Part shown: piece by piece, positions 1-5,792 of the stretch
How the letters are laid out: every line of letters begins with the position of its first letter
Position numbering within the stretch: position 1 is the first letter of the stretch
From: Thermococcus sp.
GTDB taxonomy: Archaea > Methanobacteriota_B > Thermococci > Thermococcales > Thermococcaceae
Length of the DNA stretch: 10,241 nucleotides
NCBI GenBank assembly: GCA_021160985.1
Contig: JAGHBN010000127.1
Span: 1-10,241 of the forward strand
Direction: 5' to 3'
Translations under genes and position numbers: made by a program
The notes under the pieces: model-generated
What the model was told of the DNA's origin: nothing
What the model saw: the letters and a program-made list of their open reading frames with translations, nothing else
The model's database searches: none

Positions 1-210
1 GTCCTCTTTGAACATCTCTTCCAGTTCCTTTGCGTCCTTCTCTGAAAGTTTACTCTTTTCCAGTATTTTCAGGAGCTTCTTCGCCTTTTTTGCCCTCTCG
101 TTGTATTCTTTCAGGATGTTGACCCTAACATCCCTCGCTATTACATCGCCAAGCGTTTTGTCGATCTCTTCCGGCACCCTCACCTTCACCACGATCTCCA
201 CGTCACCCAT
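1..210 (-). CDS. VapB-like antitoxin, 3' part cut by the window edge
   Basis: This is the first 70 codons of a small protein that is still open at the left edge. It starts at an ATG (MGDVEIVVKVRVPEEI). A short beta-like strand (residues 4-12) is followed by a charged helical stretch, ending in a segment like LLKILEKSKLSEKDAKELEEM. That layout is typical of archaeal VapB antitoxins, in which an N-terminal DNA-binding or dimerisation part leads to a helix that wraps the PIN-domain VapC toxin. If so, the vapC gene should lie just beyond position 1. There is no good Shine-Dalgarno before the ATG, and a TATA box sits about 26 bp upstream, so the mRNA is probably leaderless. The assignment rests on overall pattern only; another small ribbon-helix-helix or AbrB-type regulator is possible. 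Confidence 0.6.
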   Translation of the reverse strand, partial: MGDVEIVVKVRVPEEIDKTLGDVIARDVRVNILKEYNERAKKAKKLLKILEKSKLSEKDAKELEEMFKED

Positions 211-231
211 GATAATAATTCATTCCATCTT

Positions 232-240
232 CTTTTTATA
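232..240 (-). promoter_or_regulatory. TATA box of the VapB-like gene
   Basis: On the minus strand this reads TATAAAAAG, a near-ideal archaeal TATA box. Its centre lies about 26 bp upstream of the ATG at 210, so transcription would begin at or next to the start codon. This fits a leaderless mRNA and agrees with the absence of a ribosome binding site. Confidence 0.6.
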
Positions 241-248
241 CTCCCCCA

Positions 249-266
249 AACAGAAATAGAAATATG
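249..266 (-). terminator. Possible T-rich terminator after the unknown helical gene
   Basis: On the minus strand this gap reads ATATTTCTATTTCTGTTT, beginning 61 bp after the stop codon at 328-330. Archaeal polymerase stops at T-rich stretches in the non-template strand, so this could end the ATPase/unknown-gene transcript before the next promoter. The T runs are short (three), so the call is weak. Confidence 0.3.
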
Positions 267-327
267 AAGGTCGTTGACGTTGTTCTCTTCGCCGGCTGCA
301 ACGACGTCCTCGAGGGTTGATGTTCTC

Positions 328-1702
328 TTACTTCTTCTTCAGTATTACTGGCCTTGCCTTCTCCAAGTGCGGCTTCAGCTTCTTGTGCGTTTCTATGATT
401 CCCGATAGCCGTATCACGTACTCGTCCTCTGGGCCGAGCGGCCTCGGGTTCTTTGCCAGGTGCTCCGGACTACCCATCAGCCGCTCCACGTGCTCGTGAG
501 CCATGTCCAGTAAATTCCTTTCCACGTTCATCAGGTTTATTGCTTCCTCTACGCTCATCTTTCCTTCCTTTACCTGCTTTCTTATGTTCTCCAGATCCTC
601 GAACATTCCCTGTGCGTGCTCCCTTACCAGCGGAAGTAGCTTTGGATCCACGTGCCCCTCTGTGATCTGCACGTGGTTCCCCCTTGTCCAATGTTCTTCC
701 ATGATCTTTGCTGCCACCTCTGCAAGGTGCTTCTTCGCCAGTATCATGTTCCTTAAGTTCTTTATTTCGTCAAGGGGCACGCCACCCAGCTTCTTGTACG
801 TGTAGGACTTTGCAGCATTCTCGAACCACTTGTCTAACCAGACGGCTGTCGCCAGTCGCGGAGCAACAACCTTTATCTGCTGCTCCGGCACCCCTGCCTT
901 TCTGAGCTCTTCCTCGACGGCTTTCTTCGTTTCGGGGAATTTTGGTTTCTTCGGCTCTATCTTCTTCCCGCTGATCTCCGCCAAGAACTGCCTGAACTCT
1001 TCAAGTTCTGGCTCTATGTCGATGCCTGCGTTCCGGAGGATCTGAAGGGGGTTTTGTACGTCGTAGTCTAGCGCGTTTTTTAGAATTATTGCGTGTTCTT
1101 TGCTATTGTCTGGGAGAAGTTTATCCACGATTTTAAATGCCTTTGGAAGACCTTGCTTCAGCTGCTCTCTTAGTTTCTCCTTCACTATTGGGATGTGGTT
1201 AAATTCTGCCATTGTAGTGATGTAATCTATCAGCTTGTCCTGCTCTTTCTTCGCATCTTCGTATGTCTTTCCCATTTGTCCGTAGAACACGTTCAGCGCA
1301 TCGCTAACCGCCTTTCCTATTGTGCTCGTCTCCGCAGAGCTGTGGTGGGAGAGTATCAACGCGATAAACGGGTGAAGAAGGACGAACTTGACCGCTCGCG
1401 GATCCTTAACCTCCATCGCTTTTTCGTGCCACTTTGCGTCCAGAATTGAGGATATATTGTCTCCTCGGTCTATGGACCCTGTTATCTTCATAACATGCTC
1501 CAGATTTTTCCGGGTGTGCATGGCGTACCAGCCTCGGTAGGCCCGCATTAAATACGTATATGTGAGCAAGTTCTTTTATTGTGTCCGCAGGTACTCCAAA
1601 CCTTTCCTCTGCTTCCTTCAGAATTTCCTCGTAGCTCTTTCTCTTTTTCTTTTCTTTCTTCCCTCCGAAGATGAACATCCCCGCCAAAGGCAGAAGCGAC
1701 AA
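328..1702 (-). CDS. Unrecognised charged helical protein, frameshifted near its 5' end
   Basis: I do not recognise this family. Two overlapping reading frames make one gene. The 5' frame runs from just after the ATPase stop. The 3' frame (open from about 1578 to 328) carries the rest. Removing one A from the AAAA run at 1574-1577 joins them into a protein of about 457 residues. Residues 2-14 are hydrophobic and are followed by a Lys/Arg cluster (15-22), suggesting a short membrane anchor with the bulk in the cytoplasm. The rest is rich in Lys and Glu and mostly helical, with a hydrophobic patch at 105-118. The motif GVPxxxIK occurs three times (residues 36-43, 270-277, 307-314). I prefer a TTG start at 1702 because GGTGG sits 5 nt before it, the same spacing as glmS and aglB. 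GTG at 1711 or 1708 and ATG at 1678 are alternatives. It may be a disrupted gene, a sequencing error or recoded. Its place directly behind the ATPase suggests a shared job. Confidence 0.6.
1574..1577 (-). other. Frameshift site (A4 run on the coding strand)
   Basis: The coding strand here reads ACA ATA AAA GAA CTT in the 5' frame, but sense continues one base later as AAG AAC TTG CTC ACA. Dropping one A gives D-T-I-K-N-L-L-T-Y, whereas the 5' frame left unchanged goes on into Arg/Gly/Ser-rich sequence that looks non-coding and stops at 1406. The 3' frame has a TAA just upstream, so the shift must lie downstream of that TAA. The corrected junction recreates GVPxxxIKNL, which also occurs later in the same protein. 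Confidence 0.6.
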
Positions 1703-1714
1703 GGGCACCACCCA

Positions 1715-3097
1715 TTAAATTTTGCTTTTGAAAGAAATAAGTCTTTCCAAATCCTTCAAATCCCAGACAAGCCAGCCCTCATCTCTCAACGCTTCCTTCC
1801 CTTCAACTCTCTTGGCAATCAGCCCACAGGATTTCTCCCAGCTTTCGAGCCCAACCAACCCTGCTTTCCTCTTCAGATCCTTCAGAACTCCTCTTGCTTC
1901 CCTCTCGCTCAGCTCTTTCCACTTGACCTCCACGAATAGGACTTTCCTTTCCTCCTCGTTCAGAGCAACGAGGTCAATCTCCTCGTTTTTGTGCCACCAC
2001 CTTCCGATCTTGGTGAAGCGGAAGGGGAGCCCGTCAACCTGATTCAGTTCTATGAGAAACTCCTTTGAGACTTCTTCATACCGCCTTGAAAAGACCTTCT
2101 GGAGCCTCTCTTTGGCGTTCTCTGGGCTGAGAATTCCAAGTTCTATCTCCGTTCTGTTGGGGTGAACTATGGAGAACCACGTGAGGAGCATTGGGTCTTT
2201 AATCCTGTAAAGTCCTCGTTTTTCTTTTCTCGCAACGGGGAGCTGGCGTTCAACGAAGCCGAGGCGTATGAGCGTCTCAAGGTAGGGGTATATCCTCCTC
2301 CCCTCGACGCCCACGTAGGTGGCTATCTCGCCCGGCCTCTCTCGACCCTCTGCCATGGCGGCGAGTATTGAGAAGTAGACCTTCAGTTTCCTGAGCTCCT
2401 GTGAGAGGATGATGTAGGGCTCATCGTAGAAAAAGCCTTCGGGGGATAAAAACTCGTTTTCAACGAGCTGATTGACGTCAGAATATCGGGCCGCTATCGA
2501 AAGATACGCCGGGACCCCACCAATGAGCATGTAGCTCTCAAGGCCGTTCCTGAAGTCATCAAAGAACCTTACAGAGTTGAACAGGTTTAACGGCCTGAGC
2601 ATGAAGCCAGCAGTCCGTCTGCCATAGAGGGGTGAGGAGTAGCTGAGCACGTCATCAACCATCATGCCCATCAGTGAACCGGAGAGAACGAGCATGATAG
2701 ACTTCTTACTGAGTTCGTGGTCCCATGCCCTTTGGAGGGCACTTAAGATGCTCCTGTCACTTTTAACGGCATACGTGAACTCGTCGAGCACTATGAGTGT
2801 TTTTTCCTCAATCTTAGAAGCAAGATACTTGAAGAGGGGATACCAGTCATTGAAGCTCAAGAAGATATCATCCCCATAAAACTCGGCGAGCTCTTCTCGA
2901 ATAACCTTTATCTGATTCTCCTTCGTGCCTTCGGTGAAGGTGTGGAAAAAAACTTTTCTCCCACGGGAAAACTCTACCAGCAGTCTCGTCTTCCCAACCC
3001 TTCTCCTGCCATAAACCACGACGAACGAAGGAACCCCCTTCCATTCCCTTTCAAGTATTCCCAACTCCCTTTCCCGGTCAACAAATAGACTAATCAT
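1715..3097 (-). CDS. Archaeal AAA ATPase with C-terminal DUF234 nuclease-like domain
   Basis: A 460-residue ATP-binding protein of the ATPase_2/DUF234 group, which is expanded in Thermococcales. Walker A is GRRRVGKT (30-37), Walker B is LIVLDEF (101-107) and a sensor-1-like LVLSGS lies at 136-141. A winged-helix-like part follows at roughly 240-300 (GEIATYVGVEGRRIYPYLETL). The tail holds EID (373-375) and VEVKW (389-393), matching the PD-(D/E)xK layout seen in the DUF234 tail of this family. Cellular roles of these proteins are largely unknown; DNA handling or defence is inferred from the domains. Length and ends look complete. The ATG start lies about 26 bp from a TATA box, indicating a leaderless mRNA. 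The stop TAA overlaps an ATG (TAATG) and the next gene begins within a few bases, so the two are probably translationally coupled. A palindrome covers the start codon and may be an operator. Confidence 0.85.
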   Translation of the reverse strand: MISLFVDRERELGILEREWKGVPSFVVVYGRRRVGKTRLLVEFSRGRKVFFHTFTEGTKENQIKVIREELAEFYGDDIFLSFNDWYPLFKYLASKIEEKTLIVLDEFTYAVKSDRSILSALQRAWDHELSKKSIMLVLSGSLMGMMVDDVLSYSSPLYGRRTAGFMLRPLNLFNSVRFFDDFRNGLESYMLIGGVPAYLSIAARYSDVNQLVENEFLSPEGFFYDEPYIILSQELRKLKVYFSILAAMAEGRERPGEIATYVGVEGRRIYPYLETLIRLGFVERQLPVARKEKRGLYRIKDPMLLTWFSIVHPNRTEIELGILSPENAKERLQKVFSRRYEEVSKEFLIELNQVDGLPFRFTKIGRWWHKNEEIDLVALNEEERKVLFVEVKWKELSEREARGVLKDLKRKAGLVGLESWEKSCGLIAKRVEGKEALRDEGWLVWDLKDLERLISFKSKI

Positions 3098-3104
3098 GAT
3101 TAGT
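3089..3104. promoter_or_regulatory. 16-bp perfect palindrome over the ATPase start (candidate operator)
   Basis: ACTAATCATGATTAGT is a perfect inverted repeat whose centre falls inside the ATG start codon at 3097-3095. It covers the transcription start expected from the TATA box at 3119-3127. A second palindrome, TTAGTACTAA, overlaps it at 3100-3109. A dimeric protein bound here would block initiation, so a repressor or autoregulation site is a reasonable inference. The regulator is not identified. Confidence 0.4.
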
Positions 3105-3118
3105 ACTAAACAGCCTTA

Positions 3119-3135
3119 GTATTTAAGTCTTTCGG
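3119..3135 (-). promoter_or_regulatory. BRE and TATA box of the ATPase gene
   Basis: On the minus strand CCGAAAGACTTAAATAC holds a purine-rich BRE-like CGAAAG directly followed by the TATA-like CTTAAATAC. The TATA centre (about 3123) is about 26 bp before the ATG at 3097, predicting transcription from the start codon itself. It lies in the 43-bp gap after the glycosyltransferase stop, so the ATPase has its own promoter although both genes point the same way. Confidence 0.5.
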
Positions 3136-3140
3136 GATCC

Positions 3141-4514
3141 TCACCTCCCCACCTTTCTCCTGAGCCAGCCCCACGCATCGAGCAGGCGTTCGAGGTAGAA
3201 CGCTATCGACTCCCTGAAGGCCTCCCAGCGCATGAGCTCGTTCAGCGCCACGCCCATGACCACCGCCGCCGGGGGAACGAGGACCGTCGCGTAGAAGCTG
3301 AACTGCGTCTTTCCTCCCAGGGCGTACTGAAGGGCGAAGAAGCCCACTGTGCTCCAGAAGGCGAGGAAGGGCTCAAGGATTCCTTCCTTTCTGCGGTAGA
3401 GCCAGGGCATCGCCAGGATGAAGAGCACCATCGCCAGGAGGAGGAACGGGTCGGTCTGGGCAAATATGTTGGGGTCGAAGTGCAGCGTGAAGGGCCTGTA
3501 GTTGATGAACCACTCCCAGAAGGGAGAGGTGTTCGGGTTCGGACCCTTGTAGCTCAGGTGCCACCTGAAGCTCCCGAGGAAGTTCCTGAGCCACTCCTCC
3601 GGGCCGACCACAAGAATGGCGGGGATGTTAGGAGTAAGGAAGGCCACCGCCGGAATAAGGGTAACCGTTAGGAGGAATTTCGGGAGGCTCTTTTCCTCTT
3701 TCAGCGCCCTGTAAACGAGGACGGGCCACCCAAAAGCGCCGCTCAGCTTCGCTGCCGCAGCAAAACCGAGGGCAGCCCCAGCCGTCCGGGTTTTCCTGTA
3801 GGCGAGGAAGAAGACAAAGAGGGCCACGCCGAAGGCCACGTAGATGTCGAGCATTGCCGCGACGGCAGTGGCCTGGAGAACCGGGTCAGCTGCGGTGAAT
3901 ACAATCGCTATCAGAGAAGCCAGGTAGCTGCGCGTTATCTTCCATGTCGCAAGGAGGACAAGAAGTTGGGTCAGGAGGAATACGAGAAGTCCAGGAATGC
4001 GCCAGGTTGCCGGGCTGTCCTCAATAAGCATTCCAAGCATTATGAAGTCCTTGCCGAGGAAAGGGTGCTCAAGGTTCAGGTACTCCTGGATGTTCTCCTT
4101 GTCTGGATACCAGTAGCCCGGGAGGGTGTAGTAGGCATCGGCCGGAACCGCCGTCGAGATTCTCTCCAGAAATTCCTCGAACTTCCCCTCGGGGATCTCG
4201 TAGTAGACGCCTGGGAACTGGCGATATTCCTTATTCGTAGTTGCTCCCGCAACCGTTGCGTAGTAGTCCACCATGGGGAGGTATTGAATCTTGGCGCTGG
4301 AGTTTGAGAATATTACGTTGACGCCCTCAGAGCCGTTGTTGCAGTAGTGAAGCTCAAAGCCCAACCTGTGAAGCATGTTCCTGCTTGCCGAGACGTACCA
4401 GACCTCATCTCCAATGTAATCATCAATCCCGGCGGCTATTCTGTAGGTGTACCAGAAAGATGACGCCATGATCAGAATCACGAGTGCTATGAAAACCGCC
4501 CGCCTCTTGTCCAT
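3141..4514 (-). CDS. PMT-like (GT-C) membrane glycosyltransferase
   Basis: A 457-residue multi-spanning protein resembling dolichyl-phosphate-mannose--protein mannosyltransferases. These enzymes move a sugar from a polyprenyl phosphate to an acceptor on the outer face of the membrane. An N-terminal helix (about 7-27) leads to an Asp-Glu pair (D36-E37, in GDEVWY), the usual catalytic DE motif of the first outer loop. EHPFLGK (149-155) corresponds to the HPPLGK motif of PMTs, and GFAAAAKLSGAFGWP (250-264) to the conserved loop-helix after it. Hydrophobic helices continue to about 425, then a basic cytoplasmic tail. About 110 residues separate the DE and HPxLGK motifs, far more than the roughly 20 in yeast PMTs. 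That loop has sequons N60-G-S and N71-S-S. I chose the ATG at 4514, with GGTGG 5 nt before it, over an in-frame TTG at 4529. Sugar and acceptor are unknown; an S-layer or N-glycan role is inferred. Confidence 0.8.
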   Translation of the reverse strand: MDKRRAVFIALVILIMASSFWYTYRIAAGIDDYIGDEVWYVSASRNMLHRLGFELHYCNNGSEGVNVIFSNSSAKIQYLPMVDYYATVAGATTNKEYRQFPGVYYEIPEGKFEEFLERISTAVPADAYYTLPGYWYPDKENIQEYLNLEHPFLGKDFIMLGMLIEDSPATWRIPGLLVFLLTQLLVLLATWKITRSYLASLIAIVFTAADPVLQATAVAAMLDIYVAFGVALFVFFLAYRKTRTAGAALGFAAAAKLSGAFGWPVLVYRALKEEKSLPKFLLTVTLIPAVAFLTPNIPAILVVGPEEWLRNFLGSFRWHLSYKGPNPNTSPFWEWFINYRPFTLHFDPNIFAQTDPFLLLAMVLFILAMPWLYRRKEGILEPFLAFWSTVGFFALQYALGGKTQFSFYATVLVPPAAVVMGVALNELMRWEAFRESIAFYLERLLDAWGWLRRKVGR

Positions 4515-4542
4515 GTTCCCACCGGCCAAAATAATCGGTGAA

Positions 4543-4552
4543 CTTTTTAAAC
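4543..4552. promoter_or_regulatory. Two-way TATA element between the glycosyltransferase and the methyltransferase
   Basis: CTTTTTAAAC on the plus strand is GTTTAAAAAG on the minus strand, so both strands offer a TATA-like core. On the plus strand its centre is about 26 bp from the ATG at 4574, predicting a leaderless methyltransferase mRNA. On the minus strand it predicts a start near 4521, giving a leader of only a few nucleotides before the ATG at 4514. No second TATA box is evident in this 59-bp gap. Confidence 0.5.
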
Positions 4553-4573
4553 TTCCCGCCGATTGCCTCCACG

Positions 4574-5713
4574 ATGAACGAGGAGAAGGTACGGCTTGCC
4601 GAAGAACTGATACGGAAGGGGCTGGACAGGAAAAAACTCCGTGCCAAGCTCGGTGAAGACTGGGAGCTGATAGTCGAGATAGCCAGGGCCAGAATCAGGG
4701 CTAAGGACAAGTTCTCAAGGTCGGACCTATGGATGGACATGGACGGCCTGCGGTACGCCACCCATGAGCTCGTTGCAAAGTACCGGGCAGAACGCCTCGA
4801 GGAGTTCGGAGTGGAGAGCATCGCCGACGTATCCTGCGGGATTGGGATCCAGCTCATCTTCTACGCAATGAAAGTTAAGAGAGCCCACGGGGTGGACATA
4901 GACCCGCTAAAGATAGAATTCGCAAGGAGGAACGCAGAGAAGTACGGCGTGGACAACATCGAGTTCATAACCGCCGACTCCCTCTCCCCGGGAATCGTGG
5001 AAAAAATTGACGCAGAGGTAATATTCTCCGATCCCGCAAGGCCGCCGGAAATGCCCGAGAGAAGGCTTGAGGACCTGCTCCCGAGTCCGCTCAAAATCTA
5101 CGAGGCATACAAATCCAAAACCGACGCCTTTATCTTTGACCTCCCGCCCCAGATGAGGCGCGAGAAAGTTCCATGGAAGGGTGAGTTCGAGTACATTGAC
5201 CTGCACGGCCACCTCAACAGGCTGACCTTCTACACAGAGCCCCTTGCGAAAGCGGAGCGGAGTGCAGTAATCCTTCCGGCAGAAGCCAGGCTCGAAAGAG
5301 ACCCGAACCTGGAGAATATAGTGGAGTGGAGTGAAAGACCCGGCCAGTACCTCTACGAGATACCCCAGGCGATAGACTACGCAGACCTTCTCAACGAGCT
5401 CTTCCACCGGCTTGAAGGCAACGCAAAAATGCTCCTCCGGGAAAAGAGGCGCATTCTCGCTACAGGCGATGAGCCAATCAAGAGCCCCTACCTCAAGAGA
5501 ACCTACGCCGTCGTCGAGATTCTGCCGTTTCACCCGGTAAGAATAAACGACTTCCTGCGGAAGGAAGGCTTCGGAAGGGCAACGCTGAAAATGAGCGTTC
5601 CGCAGGAGGAGTACTGGAGGATAAGAAAGCGCATTGAGGCCAACCTTAGGGGCGAAAGGCGGGCCTTCGTCTTCAAGGTTAGGGAGAAAGCCATTATTGC
5701 GGAAGCGGTGTAG
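4574..5713 (+). CDS. Class I SAM-dependent methyltransferase with THUMP-like C-terminal domain
   Basis: A 379-residue putative RNA methyltransferase. The first about 75 residues form a helical domain. The Rossmann core follows: motif I ADVSCGIGIQ (84-93), an acidic SAM-ribose loop GVDIDP (106-111), ITADSL (132-137) and the catalytic-region motif SDPARPPEM (152-160), where relatives commonly show DPARR. The end (about 320-370; PVRINDFLRKEGFGRATLKM, later LRGERRAFVF) matches the THUMP-like domain found at the tail of this group, which suggests binding of structured RNA such as tRNA or rRNA. The exact base modified is not known to me. The start at ATG 4574 is chosen because the shared TATA element lies about 26 bp before it; the upstream in-frame GTG at 4538 lies in front of the TATA box and could not be transcribed from it. 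It diverges from the glycosyltransferase. Confidence 0.8.
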   Translation: MNEEKVRLAEELIRKGLDRKKLRAKLGEDWELIVEIARARIRAKDKFSRSDLWMDMDGLRYATHELVAKYRAERLEEFGVESIADVSCGIGIQLIFYAMKVKRAHGVDIDPLKIEFARRNAEKYGVDNIEFITADSLSPGIVEKIDAEVIFSDPARPPEMPERRLEDLLPSPLKIYEAYKSKTDAFIFDLPPQMRREKVPWKGEFEYIDLHGHLNRLTFYTEPLAKAERSAVILPAEARLERDPNLENIVEWSERPGQYLYEIPQAIDYADLLNELFHRLEGNAKMLLREKRRILATGDEPIKSPYLKRTYAVVEILPFHPVRINDFLRKEGFGRATLKMSVPQEEYWRIRKRIEANLRGERRAFVFKVREKAIIAEAV

Positions 5714-5717
5714 CACC

Positions 5718-5730
5718 TCTTCTTTACTTT
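5718..5730 (+). terminator. Possible T-rich terminator after the methyltransferase
   Basis: TCTTCTTTACTTT begins 5 nt after the stop codon and is the only T-rich stretch before the glmS promoter. Archaeal termination favours such tracts, but the runs are short, so some read-through into glmS is possible. Confidence 0.25.
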
Positions 5731-5731
5731 C

Positions 5732-5747
5732 CGAGAAAGTCTTTTAA
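5732..5747 (+). promoter_or_regulatory. Promoter of the glmS-aglB unit
   Basis: CGAGAAAGTCTTTTAA combines a purine-rich BRE-like CGAGAAAG with a TATA-like TCTTTTAA. A start about 25 bp after it, near 5769, would give a leader of roughly 24 nt that includes the GGTGG ribosome binding site at 5783-5787. This differs from the leaderless layout of its neighbours. Confidence 0.4.
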
Positions 5748-5792
5748 CGTTCCGCCGCAAAGTGGGAGACAAGGGTCAGGTGGGTGGTTGCC

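Noticed and set aside
270..305. Inverted repeat GTCGTTG/CAACGAC with a 22-base loop
   Set aside because: A 7-bp stem with so long a loop is weak, and no T run follows on either strand to support a terminator.
1547..1715. ATG at 1715 overlapping the ATPase stop (TAATG) as the start of the helical gene
   Set aside because: Its frame gives only about 55 codons of low-sense sequence; the frame one base later encodes the clear helical protein. The ATG may still help ribosome coupling.
1..3130. Integrated virus or plasmid
   Set aside because: No integrase, att repeat, tRNA fragment, capsid or replication gene could be recognised in this part, although the unknown helical protein could come from one.
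4512..4529. TTG start at 4529 for the glycosyltransferase
   Set aside because: ATG at 4514 has GGTGG just before it, and 4529 would lie upstream of the predicted transcription start near 4521.
4538..4573. GTG start at 4538 for the methyltransferase, adding 12 residues
   Set aside because: The codon lies upstream of the TATA element at 4543-4552, so it could not be in an mRNA started from it. The ATG at 4574 fits a leaderless start.
5784..5792. GTG start at 5784 for glmS
   Set aside because: It would put three residues before the Met and keep the catalytic Cys from becoming the N-terminal residue.
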